From Bacillota bacterium (GTDB lineage: Bacteria > Bacillota > Clostridia > Christensenellales > UBA1242): 56,172 nucleotides of DNA. Within the stretch, counting starts at the first letter, position 1. Each line of letters opens with the position of its first letter. Both the position numbers and the translations under genes were made by a program. The DNA lies in the NCBI GenBank assembly GCA_009780065.1, contig WRAS01000007.1, forward strand, positions 1 to 56,172, in the 5' to 3' direction. The notes under the pieces are model-generated. The model was not told where the DNA came from. It saw only the letters and a list, made by a program, of their open reading frames with translations, and did no database searches. Of the stretch, positions 6,501 to 14,377 are shown piece after piece.

Positions 6501-8743
6501 AAGCTGTGTGTGAAGATATTGTGTTGTTGGTTTGTGTTTGGTCGCAATGGTAGGGTCGGATGAATATTACGCGTATTTGCGTAGGTATCCATGAACGCCA
6601 ATTCATTAAAATTGTTCGAGAACGCAACGAATGGGATGAATCCGTTATTGGCGGTTGTTTCAAATGCGTAATCCGACACGACGCGGTCGCCCACAAATGA
6701 GACATGGCGGAAGAATCTGTTATCGATATTTAGCACCGTTGTTCGCTCGATAGCGGTTTGTATGTTTGCGCCTGTTTGCACATTTGGTTCGGTTCGGTAT
6801 TCGATATAAAGGGTTTCGTCGTCTCGGCGGTTTTCGATGCTGGTGACCCGATTATTGGTGTGATGGAACCAGATTTCTTCGCCGTATGGACGGAGTGCAT
6901 TCAAGAAATTATGATCCCTATCGAAAACCCGTGCCAATCGACCGTTGTTAAATTCAAAACCTGTTACATGTGTTGCGCCTGTTGTTTCGTTGATTAGTCT
7001 TTTAATACCAAAAGATGGATTACCATGCCAAAAACTTGCAAGGCGTGTGTTGTCGCGTTGTCGGTACAAATATGTTAGGACACCATTTGTGTATTCGAAT
7101 CTGATCATTGTGTTTGTGTTTGTTATTGATGCAATTTGGTGGTTGTTCACGTTAAAGTAATTTGGCTGACCGACATAGTTAATTCGCAGATGCAAGCCGT
7201 TAAGTCTGTTTCCGTATCTGGATGGGAATTGGTGAACCTCTAACAAAAAGCCGTGTTGGCTGAACACCATTGAGTTGCCTGTGCGATCCACGAGGAATTG
7301 CAGGTTGCCCTCCTGCCAGAGGCGTAGACCCAAGTCATGGTTGTACATTGTACGTGCATCGAAATGGTGGCGTTCGCCGATTGCGTCTTCGAAGGTGAAA
7401 AAGTTGCCTTGGTTATCCCATCGGATTCTTTGGTGCAGGTTTAATCTGAAATTATGTCCCACGTTAAAGCCGTTGCCAAAGGTCTCGTCGTGTATATGGT
7501 TGATTATTATCGGCATGAACCCGTCTTCGATAAAGATACTGTTGTACATGTATGAAAGATGCCCAGATGACAAGTCCAGAATTGCTGTGCCGTTGTGACC
7601 CATTTCTTGGGTGAAGTTGTATGAACTGGTCCGTGCGACGTAACGAACGACCAATGTTGGGTTATGAAAGTGGGATGCGTAGTGTGGCTGGGGGTTTGAT
7701 TCGCTTATGGATATTATTGCCTGACCCATCCAATTGCGGACGTAGTTTGTTACGTCGATGGATAGTCTGCCTGCCCAATCGATCTCGTTGTTTAATTCAT
7801 GCGAATTTGTATAATTATATAAATGCAAAGATGATGTTTGATTTGTTGGTTTTAGTAAGACATTGTAGTTCCATGATGGGAAACCAAAATATGGGTAGTA
7901 ATTAAAATGAGACGGAGTTATTTGCAATTGTAACTCTGATGCAAGAATATTGTATTGGTTTGCGATATTCTGCAATTCACTGTTATTAATAGAAACAAAT
8001 GCATTATATGTTACAAAATTCCACGAGTGGTCTAAAAAATGTCTGGTTCCAAATTCGTGTGCACCATACCATACTGGTACCCAAGTTGCCCAAGGGTTTT
8101 GAGATTGATATCTCCCAACAGTCATATCGTGACTCCAACAACAAATCCAGTGTTCACCAAACGATGAATTACTTTCGGTTGAATTCTGTGATCGGGTATT
8201 GTTAATCATGTTTGAATATGCGATTGCGTAATCTCTGCTTTGTAAGACGTTTTCAAAATTTTGTTCCAAATCGTTGTGTCTGAAATTTAATCCAAGGGTT
8301 GATGTATCCGAGCCAATAATGGATCTGGCCTCTGATTCATTCATGGCATTTACCTGGTCACGTTGCCCAGTTGTTGCCAAGTATGGAATTTCAACATAAC
8401 TGCCACTTTGTTGAAAATGTATCGGAAAACCAAAGTCTACTAGAACATACGTTCCATCTGCCTGGATAAATGTTCTGGATGTTTGGGTTCTTTTTGCCAC
8501 ATGTTCGGCAATTATTTCGGTTGCATCATATTCGTCTTGCAAGAGACCTTGTGGGAAATCCCACAGTTGCTCGGATTCTAGAAAGGGCGTCGGTTCCCGA
8601 TTTTCCCTAGCCATTGTTGCCGCTTGAACTCTTTCTGCTGCCATTGTAAATGTTTGCTTTGGCATCGAGACGATTATCATCATAAATACAAGTAGCAGTC
8701 CAAGAGTTGCGACAAGTACGCTTCTCTTTTTAAATTTCTTCAT
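3572..8743 (-). CDS. Full-length secreted RHS/YD-repeat polymorphic toxin (1723 aa)
   Basis: N-terminal signal peptide or membrane anchor (about residues 8-30, LVATLGLLLVFMMIIVSMP). Next comes a region (about 80-370) with a segment like the DNRLRE/WapA-type beta modules (about 260-370). The long YD/RHS-repeat shell (about 400-1460) has many G-R-x-x-x-I-x-x-x, Y-x-Y-N-x-x-G and FxYDNGGNI motifs. The conserved anchor NPFRWRGKFW lies near residue 1463, the core-end motif reads FRDDSGYG instead of DPTGY (about 1538), and a variable C-terminal tip of about 185 residues follows. The tip has a hydrophobic pre-toxin stretch and ends with RIDYGGRAH, HIHRF and HPFPWF; the histidines suggest a small nuclease-like domain (inference). 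No T6SS genes are nearby, so Sec export as for WapA is likely. A GAGG site precedes ATG 8743. Confidence 0.9.
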   Translation of the reverse strand: MKKFKKRSVLVATLGLLLVFMMIIVSMPKQTFTMAAERVQAATMARENREPTPFLESEQLWDFPQGLLQDEYDATEIIAEHVAKRTQTSRTFIQADGTYVLVDFGFPIHFQQSGSYVEIPYLATTGQRDQVNAMNESEARSIIGSDTSTLGLNFRHNDLEQNFENVLQSRDYAIAYSNMINNTRSQNSTESNSSFGEHWICCWSHDMTVGRYQSQNPWATWVPVWYGAHEFGTRHFLDHSWNFVTYNAFVSINNSELQNIANQYNILASELQLQITPSHFNYYPYFGFPSWNYNVLLKPTNQTSSLHLYNYTNSHELNNEIDWAGRLSIDVTNYVRNWMGQAIISISESNPQPHYASHFHNPTLVVRYVARTSSYNFTQEMGHNGTAILDLSSGHLSYMYNSIFIEDGFMPIIINHIHDETFGNGFNVGHNFRLNLHQRIRWDNQGNFFTFEDAIGERHHFDARTMYNHDLGLRLWQEGNLQFLVDRTGNSMVFSQHGFLLEVHQFPSRYGNRLNGLHLRINYVGQPNYFNVNNHQIASITNTNTMIRFEYTNGVLTYLYRQRDNTRLASFWHGNPSFGIKRLINETTGATHVTGFEFNNGRLARVFDRDHNFLNALRPYGEEIWFHHTNNRVTSIENRRDDETLYIEYRTEPNVQTGANIQTAIERTTVLNIDNRFFRHVSFVGDRVVSDYAFETTANNGFIPFVAFSNNFNELAFMDTYANTRNIHPTLPLRPNTNQQHNIFTHSFTNLTGTDGTHSYAISVWVKQDARTSLPSIELRLNGGTQPIRFFTNGQVTGWQFATITLNNVRNLNRLDVTVRGHTNNLIRVGYINAVRLPHTPNEDQQRDLRPRFLPNGQIHSQSRFNPIDNTVTMFHFEYYPAWYWNTPQRYPNRLRAVTETIHGVQQSRIVYIYNAQGHLSEIREYGKNNIATTSSMGFLPDGRINFIIDENGVRTNFTYNANGTITTTVVGSPGGSPNQTRTNTTEQSTGLLTAINTNGIITNFGYNDRGFLSTISHNNFTTNFAYNNFGNLSRISIGARDLMTFTYTPDQRNLASILHGNGQLVQYHHNDVGELTGIQGTHNFNVNIIRYGTNNHNIQMQHSTGVHYWHETRDTMHVTAIRNGTTNVEIQHRIPTTPNQFRSDVFLNNTPQSQQTLTIDRYGRPVTINNHNRFTVAYAYNQQHQMHTRTLTRGTTNFRNTFAYTNHRLMQDEFRINNAVRDSLSYTYHPNGNIHQVRINNVLTQSFYYDQHNRLTRFIDHRQNQRTEYFYDNGGNITQTILRNHTTNVILGTNNYQYTDPTWRDLLTSFNGQPITHDPIGNPLIYRSSSPGRPQIEFEWQNGRQLRQITNACRGRGMGTVTMEYDYQGRRTRKQNQQFEARYFWNGDRLIGEQRLGEFIWYFYDDQGIAGMNWRGRDYFFRRNILGDVIAIYNSIGTLMGTYSYDAWGNHTCYAWDAPGSVTRWNPFRWRGKFWDEETGFYYMHSRFYDPQTGRFINADDPRMLFTESKLAPVHGANLFMYAYNNPVMFRDDSGYGFLSWVWQGIVEFFQDTWHAVTNPSETLSNMWEHISSDPLRFTWNIMRDPMGTTTARHHMINSAIQGDWQAVGNAFGRQIGLTVMVAGTMAVGSGAKALWKFRPTSTVGSHQAPRSGFGRPNSRYTQVTPRGTSVTQYNMRGRQVWRIDYGGRAHAGSSLHIHRFTWSNRSGAWRWSQTVHPFPWF
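4215..4382 (-). repeat. RHS anchor repeat, copy D (within the full-length gene)
   Basis: The copy in the full-length gene, just upstream of the variable tip. The 3' part matches A, B and C (NPFRWRGKFW to NADDPRML), and the extension through YAWDAPGSVTRW matches copy C. Crossovers here would attach orphan tips to the secreted RHS body. Confidence 0.85.
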
Positions 8744-8815
8744 GGGGTTAATTTCCTCTTACATATTTTATGACCTAAGAAAATTGGTATATCCAGAAAA
8801 TGCCACCGAGTTTGA

Positions 8816-8841
8816 ACTGTTACGCAAGCTTGCTCGCATTT
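8816..8841 (-). repeat. Dispersed hairpin repeat (copy 1)
   Basis: Minus strand reads AAAATGCGAGCAAGCTTGCG followed by TAACAG; GCAAGCTTGC is self-complementary. A near-identical copy lies at 39808-39833. Here it falls in the predicted 5' leader of the rhs gene. Confidence 0.5.
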
Positions 8842-8850
8842 TCTATTAAA

Positions 8851-8880
8851 CATATATCATGCCGTATATTTTTGTGTCAA
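8851..8880 (-). promoter_or_regulatory. Promoter of the full-length rhs gene
   Basis: Minus-strand TTGACA (8880-8875), 18 nt spacer, TATATG (8856-8851); ATATAT with a 17 nt spacer is an alternative. Predicted start near 8844, giving a leader of about 100 nt that contains the hairpin repeat at 8816-8841. Confidence 0.55.
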
Positions 8881-8967
8881 TTATTATAAACATGAGGAAA
8901 AGAAATTGTTACAGAAGCAATTGGTAATTAGTGATTAACTTTGAAATGAAATATAGCATGAGTAATT

Positions 8968-11900
8968 TTAGGAAATGCGGCGAGGTTTGATGACAAAGTG
9001 CCATACACCAAATCCGATGGCACCGAGAGCAATAATTGCACCGATAATTATCCCCGCGATTGCGCCGCCACCCAATCCACCATTATTTTCAGATGCAGAT
9101 AAGTATGTGATTCGTGCAGTAGCCGCCGTTGTAAGTGCAGTGATGTTCGAGTGCGTACCAGTATCAAGATTGGCTTCGACAACACCACTTCTGGCAAGTG
9201 CCTGTGTAAGGGCGGTTTTGGCATTTTGAATTGTTGTTTGGCAATTTCCTGCTATCGCTGCGATCAAAGCGTCTACGGCAATCTGTGCGAGTTCTTGGTT
9301 AGTTGGTTGGCGCCATTGGAGAAACACGGTTACATCATTTGTTATTTGTGTCACGCCAAATTCAAACAGTGTGTATACATATTCATCATCAATTTTTGCA
9401 CGAGTGTACCAATTACCAGTATTAATATAACCAGTTTTGGTAAATGTTGCTGTAGATGGTTTCAGTGTGGTTTGCACGGTAGCGTCATATGCTATTCCTG
9501 TTACAGGATTCGGTGCGGTTCCTTGCCCGCCATTTAGGTTAAATGACACCGTGAATGGAGACAGCCTTATTACGATATCGTTTTGGATGTGTATTGATGG
9601 CACGGTGAATGTGTTGCTTCCCATTTCGGTACCATGGGTTGCCGAGATGTAAAACTCGCCCGCTGGTAGCCACAACCATGTGACACCAACGTCAAGGGTT
9701 TCTTGAAACACGCCAAATTCGCTTAACGCGCGATTTTTCCCTGTTGTGACTTGTTGTCCATTTGCGGTGACGGTTGCACCATTAACAAGTTCGTTATTTG
9801 TATCACGAACCTGAATCCTTACGGCGAACAGTTGTGAAGTTAAACCGTTAATGATTCGGCTTCTGCCTGCGATTATTCCCCCTGTGATTGTTACAGAAGC
9901 CGTGGCACCCCACATACTTGTACCAATGTCTGGGTTTCCAGAGGCATTTATTATCCCGTCACTTATGTTTACAGTTGTTACAAGACCACCGCCAGAACTT
10001 CCGCCTGCCCCTATGCCAACATCGCCTGTTGCGGTAACATTTACATTTCCGCTGATATTTACGCTGCTACCAAATCCGCCGATGCCGGCTGCACTGCTGC
10101 CACCTTGTGCAACTACATTTGCATTTCCCGCTATATTTATTGTTGCATCCTGACCACCTATACCATCCAGACCAAAAGCAAATGTTGTTCGTATGGCACT
10201 AACAACTGCATCGCCTGTGATAGTAATTGCACCATCAGAAATTCCAACAGACGTTGATTCAATGATTCCACTTGTTATATTTATTGTTCCATTTTCCTGG
10301 GCTATGATATTGCCGACAGTAAGGGTTCCGCCGTTTATGGTAATTTGATCACCAAATATATCTGATCTTGCCAAACCAGATTGAGAGGAATTATTTGTTA
10401 TGTTTACTTTGTCACTGATTCCAACAATTGCGCCAGGACCACCAATACCGACATTGCGTGCCCTTGTGGTAACTGTTGCAGTATCATCAATTGTTATAAT
10501 TCCGCCATCGCTTAATGCGCCGCCGCCGATTGCACTTGTTCCTTCGGATCCGTTCCATCCACCACCTGTTGCATTAACAACGGCATCACCACCGATGGTA
10601 ATTGTGCCTGCATCACCACGGACAAGCGTTCCACCAATGGGATATCTTCTGCCCCCGCTTCCTATTCCTGCACTGCTGTTAAAACCACCTGCCCCAGCAG
10701 CAGTTACATTACCGCCAGTTATTGTAATCATGCCACCATTTCCGCCAGTTCCTTCGTTTGCCACACCGCCACCGATTCCTGCACCACCAGAGGTACCTGA
10801 ATCCGCACTGATAGTTCCACCTGTGATTAATATTACACCACCATCACCAGCAACACCATCAGAAGGTCCGACTGATCTTATTCCACCGCCACCGATTGCA
10901 GCACCTGTCACATCAGAACCAAGTCCGCTTGTCCGTGCAGTTACCGTGCCGCCCTGTATAGTTATATTTCCACCGTTACCCGCAATTCCGTCTCCGCCTG
11001 CACCACCGCCACCGATTCCTGCACCACCGTTAGCCCCTGTACCACGCACAATACCATTTTCTATTAAAATTGTTCCCCCTGCGCCAGCAGTTGCTGAACC
11101 ACGTGCACCACCACCACCGATACCTGCGCCACCAAAAGACCATGGTGCACCAGAAGGGTTGCCACCAATTGCAGTGACATCCCCATTGGTTATTGTTATT
11201 ACGCCACCAGCACCAGCCGTAGTGATAGGTGCATTACCATCAACAGCACCGCCGCCAATTCCAGCACCGCCGCCAGCAAAAGAGCCAGATGTTGGGTTTG
11301 CCCGCGCAACAACAGTTCCGCCGTTTATTGTTATGTTGCCACCAGGCCCACCCCTGGCAATTGACTGTAAACCAAACACAATTGTTCCACCGCCACCTAT
11401 ACCTGCGCTTCCGCCATTGCCGCCTGTTGCAGTAACAGTTCCATCATTAATTATTACTGTTCCACCATTTCCCGCGATATGTTCGTTTCCAGAACCAGAA
11501 CCAGCACCACCACCGATTCCTGCACCACCATTCTCACCACCCGTTGCATTTATTGTTCCACCATTTATTGTTACGTGCCCACCGTTTTCTCTTAAATTAC
11601 CGCCTATTCCCGCACCGCCTGAGAAATTGGTAAAGCTGTTACCCTCTACGTTTAGTGTGCCTGTACCATCTATTATAAGATTGCCCCCAGTCGTCCTGAT
11701 ACCAGCAGTTCCCAATTCACCACCACGAATATTGTTTGTTCCAACAAGTACAAGTGTCAACGTTGAATCTGTGCCTAAGCGAATACCGGCATTATTTCCA
11801 TTTGATCGTATCATTGCGGATTCAAGAACAATTGTAACAGTAGCGTCGTCATCAATGACCACGTGACGGTCAAAGTGAGACTGTCCAATTATTTTGATTA

Positions 11901-12132
11901 TTGCACCATCATAAATGGTGAATCTAAGATTATCACGGGTCCATATTCCAGGCACAGAAGTTGCGCCAATATCCCCTATGTTTAGTGTGTGCGTGTAATT
12001 AGGTATTTGAAATTCACCGGCTACTGTTACACCTGCTTGTGCATTTAGTTTTTGCGTTGGTTGGAAAACCATTATACAGCCCACTGCCAAAACCACTATT
12101 GCACAAGAAAAAATTAATGCTATCTTTTTCAA
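8968..12132 (-). CDS. Giant Gly-rich beta-helix surface protein with C-terminal anchor (1054 aa)
   Basis: Signal peptide (MKKIALIFSCAIVVLAVGCI). Residues about 70-760 are imperfect repeats of a beta-helix type with some fourteen G-(A/V)-G-I-G-G loops alternating with I-T-I-x-G-G-x-V-x-A strands. At about 885-960 is an InlB B-repeat-like (Flg_new) domain (FNLNGGQGTAPNPV ... FLQWRQPT), then an Ala-rich FIVAR-like helix segment (about 965-1020). A single membrane helix (IAGIIIGAIIALGAIGFGVW) and KPRRIS end the protein; there is no LPxTG. The start is TTG 12132 with AAGGAG 10 nt upstream. Likely a cell-surface adhesin or carbohydrate-binding protein anchored by its C-terminal helix (inference). 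Confidence 0.85.
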   Translation of the reverse strand: MKKIALIFSCAIVVLAVGCIMVFQPTQKLNAQAGVTVAGEFQIPNYTHTLNIGDIGATSVPGIWTRDNLRFTIYDGAIIKIIGQSHFDRHVVIDDDATVTIVLESAMIRSNGNNAGIRLGTDSTLTLVLVGTNNIRGGELGTAGIRTTGGNLIIDGTGTLNVEGNSFTNFSGGAGIGGNLRENGGHVTINGGTINATGGENGGAGIGGGAGSGSGNEHIAGNGGTVIINDGTVTATGGNGGSAGIGGGGTIVFGLQSIARGGPGGNITINGGTVVARANPTSGSFAGGGAGIGGGAVDGNAPITTAGAGGVITITNGDVTAIGGNPSGAPWSFGGAGIGGGGARGSATAGAGGTILIENGIVRGTGANGGAGIGGGGAGGDGIAGNGGNITIQGGTVTARTSGLGSDVTGAAIGGGGIRSVGPSDGVAGDGGVILITGGTISADSGTSGGAGIGGGVANEGTGGNGGMITITGGNVTAAGAGGFNSSAGIGSGGRRYPIGGTLVRGDAGTITIGGDAVVNATGGGWNGSEGTSAIGGGALSDGGIITIDDTATVTTRARNVGIGGPGAIVGISDKVNITNNSSQSGLARSDIFGDQITINGGTLTVGNIIAQENGTINITSGIIESTSVGISDGAITITGDAVVSAIRTTFAFGLDGIGGQDATINIAGNANVVAQGGSSAAGIGGFGSSVNISGNVNVTATGDVGIGAGGSSGGGLVTTVNISDGIINASGNPDIGTSMWGATASVTITGGIIAGRSRIINGLTSQLFAVRIQVRDTNNELVNGATVTANGQQVTTGKNRALSEFGVFQETLDVGVTWLWLPAGEFYISATHGTEMGSNTFTVPSIHIQNDIVIRLSPFTVSFNLNGGQGTAPNPVTGIAYDATVQTTLKPSTATFTKTGYINTGNWYTRAKIDDEYVYTLFEFGVTQITNDVTVFLQWRQPTNQELAQIAVDALIAAIAGNCQTTIQNAKTALTQALARSGVVEANLDTGTHSNITALTTAATARITYLSASENNGGLGGGAIAGIIIGAIIALGAIGFGVWHFVIKPRRIS

Positions 12133-12202
12133 AATATATAATCTCCTTAGGATATTATATATTAATATTATTAAAAAATGGAACTGTTTTTAAATCATCA
12201 AT

Positions 12203-12658
12203 TCAAAATAATGATATTATCCAGTATATAAGGCCAACGAGCATTGAAAGTGCCACCCCCACCACTATGACGGGACCTGCGATTTTGAACATGTTGGCAC
12301 AGGTACCGAAAACCAGACCCTCTTTACGGTGTTCGATTGCGGTGGCTGTGATTGCGTTGGAAAAACCTGTGATTGGGATGATGCTGCCGCCGCCTGAAAA
12401 TGCGCCTAGTTTATCATAAAGACCAAGTGCGGTTAATATTGACGCCAATATTATCAGAGTTGTGGCGACCAGTGCGCCGATGCCTTCTTTGTTGTAATTT
12501 GTTATTTCAGAAAAAAACATATATAGCGATTCGCCTAGCATGGAAATTAATCCGCCTATTAAAAATGCCCAGATGAGGGATGGGAAATATCTGCTTTTTG
12601 GTGCGACCTGGTTCACATAGTCGGAATATTGTTCATTTCGTTTCTTAGTTTCGTCCAC
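12203..12658 (-). CDS. spoVAC: Stage V sporulation protein AC homologue
   Basis: The 151-residue product has the SpoVAC layout: a short polar N terminus, then FPSLIWAFLIGGLISMLGE, ALVATTLIILASILTALGLYD, KLGAFSGGGSIIPITGFSN, AIEHRKEGLVFG and FKIAGPVIVVGV, all characteristic membrane segments of this family. In Bacillus the SpoVA proteins move dipicolinate into the forespore, and SpoVAC is a mechanosensitive channel. Neither spoVAD nor spoVAE is adjacent. GTG 12658 gives the family length but has no visible Shine-Dalgarno site. An ATG at 12675 is one base out of frame across a short A-run, so an indel at the true start is possible. Confidence 0.82.
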   Translation of the reverse strand: MDETKKRNEQYSDYVNQVAPKSRYFPSLIWAFLIGGLISMLGESLYMFFSEITNYNKEGIGALVATTLIILASILTALGLYDKLGAFSGGGSIIPITGFSNAITATAIEHRKEGLVFGTCANMFKIAGPVIVVGVALSMLVGLIYWIISLF

Positions 12659-12762
12659 AATTGGATTTTTGACATGTTGGTGGATTTTTAGAATTAGTTT
12701 GAATATTTTTTGGCTGTTTGAGAAAACTAGTGTCATCATAATTAATTTTTTGGAGGAAATAA

Positions 12763-14337
12763 ATGAAAAAAAAGATAATGGGAACGATTGCTGTTGTAAC
12801 CGCGAGTGCGATATTGTTGTCTGCGTGTGGTGCAAATTCCAATGCAAGTGCAGCCCGTATGGCAGACAGAACCGCGGGACGTGCGGAAAATGTTATAAAG
12901 CGTATAGAGCGTTATGATGACAGCAAGTTTAACTTCCCTGCTCATTTCGGGAACGATTTTTTTGTAAGCAACCAAAATTCATTGGAACAAGATGGTTATA
13001 AATTTCAAACCAATACACGAAAAGAAAATTTCGCGAAAAACAGTAACTTTTCCGAGAATATGAAAAAAGCCAAAGAAAAAAAGGCTTTAAAGCCAAACAC
13101 AGTAAAAGCATGGTTAGGTGACGAAGTTAACGAGCAAAGATATCAAGGCAAGCATTTTGACATATCAAATTTGAACAAGTCTAATAAGTCTTTGACCACC
13201 TACAATCATAAAATGGAAGACCTGTATGCACTTTGTGCAGACATTTCGGCAGCCAATAGAAAACAGAATGAGGCGTTAGATAAAATCAAGCGAGAAGCCA
13301 GTGAATTACGTTCCAATTCAAAACAATTAAAAGCCAAAGGGCGAACCAAGCATAAAACAGATTACACTGCATTTAATCGTGCACATGACAACGCACAAAA
13401 AGCCATGATGGCACTTCATAAAGATAAGCCAGGCCTTAAACGTGAAATGCGCATGCTGCCAAAAAGTAATGTAAACATGAATGTTGAACATATGTCCAAA
13501 CGATACATGACCATTATGAACAAGTTGGATACACGCGTCAGCAAGTTAGATGCAGTTACAACCAGCCTTGGAGAGATGAATGATGCGATGCGCGTTGCGC
13601 TTGGCAAAGTTAAACAAGAGCCAGTTTACAAAGCACACAATCCAAGCAACAGATTACCAAATAATTACAGCAACTGTCCTGCAGTGCCTATGTATAACGT
13701 ACCTGGGCAATCGTCACTACATTTTGAAGACCCAGCAAAAGGAATTTTGCCTCCGCACGTCAATCCGACTTCGGAAAACGCGGGTGGTATTAATCCAGCA
13801 TCTGTGATAACTGGGAACGAAAATTTACAAGCAGTACAAGCCCCAATCAAACCAAAAACATACACGAAAATCAAAGCAAATGGCGAGCGCGAGAAATTTA
13901 CACACAATACTGCCAGAATCACACCAGAGATAAACCAAGCAAAGGAGGCAAAGCCAGCCAAGCGTGTTCAACCTAAACTTGAGGTAGAAAAAACCAGAGT
14001 AGAAAGAATACATTGCAAAGGTGAAAATTGTACGTCACACGAAAATGAAACAAGAGGTATAAGACAAAATCCAGAAATTAAACAAGAACGACCACAAATC
14101 CGACATAGTCGAATAAATCATGAAAATGAAAATATTAAGCAAACCAGACCAACACAATTTCAACCAAGACCAGAACGTGAAAAACAAAACATAATGTTCC
14201 AACCAAAACAAGAAACACAACACCAAGCAACATTTTTCCAGCCTACCGTTTCAGAAACCACACAACCAAAAGAACGCCCAGTAACATTACCGTACGAGTT
14301 TACCCAATCAGAAAGACATGCAGTCGGTGAATTCTAG
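12763..14337 (+). CDS. Predicted lipoprotein with coiled-coil and Lys/Gln-rich tail (524 aa)
   Basis: Starts at ATG 12763 behind TTTGGAGGAAATAA. Lipobox LLSACG places the lipidated cysteine at about residue 22. Residues about 130-290 are charged and helical (NKSLTTYNHKMEDLYALCAD, EALDKIKREASELRSNSKQL), resembling coiled-coil sporulation or envelope lipoproteins. From about 360 the protein is low-complexity and rich in K, Q, P, N and R. Two cysteines lie in HCKGENCTSH. I do not recognise a family. It is transcribed divergently from spoVAC and ends at a shared terminator. Surface-exposed on the outer face of the membrane is the safest inference. Confidence 0.8.
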   Translation: MKKKIMGTIAVVTASAILLSACGANSNASAARMADRTAGRAENVIKRIERYDDSKFNFPAHFGNDFFVSNQNSLEQDGYKFQTNTRKENFAKNSNFSENMKKAKEKKALKPNTVKAWLGDEVNEQRYQGKHFDISNLNKSNKSLTTYNHKMEDLYALCADISAANRKQNEALDKIKREASELRSNSKQLKAKGRTKHKTDYTAFNRAHDNAQKAMMALHKDKPGLKREMRMLPKSNVNMNVEHMSKRYMTIMNKLDTRVSKLDAVTTSLGEMNDAMRVALGKVKQEPVYKAHNPSNRLPNNYSNCPAVPMYNVPGQSSLHFEDPAKGILPPHVNPTSENAGGINPASVITGNENLQAVQAPIKPKTYTKIKANGEREKFTHNTARITPEINQAKEAKPAKRVQPKLEVEKTRVERIHCKGENCTSHENETRGIRQNPEIKQERPQIRHSRINHENENIKQTRPTQFQPRPEREKQNIMFQPKQETQHQATFFQPTVSETTQPKERPVTLPYEFTQSERHAVGEF

Positions 14338-14342
14338 GCAAA

Positions 14343-14368
14343 GAAAAAAGCGCATATGCGCTTTTTTG
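14343..14368. terminator. Bidirectional rho-independent terminator
   Basis: AAAAAAGCGC-ATAT-GCGCTTTTTT hairpin flanked by A and T runs, between convergent genes ending at 14337 (+) and 14378 (-). Confidence 0.85.
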
Positions 14369-14377
14369 TATTAATAA

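Noticed and set aside
3952-8205. Many ORFs of 60-140 aa on the plus strand opposite the rhs gene
   Set aside because: All lie within the RHS coding region, show no ribosome sites and have unnatural composition.
10400-11866. A 488-aa Pro-rich ORF on the plus strand
   Set aside because: It is the antisense of the Gly-rich repeats of the surface protein; glycine codons read backwards give proline. No ribosome site and no independent signal.
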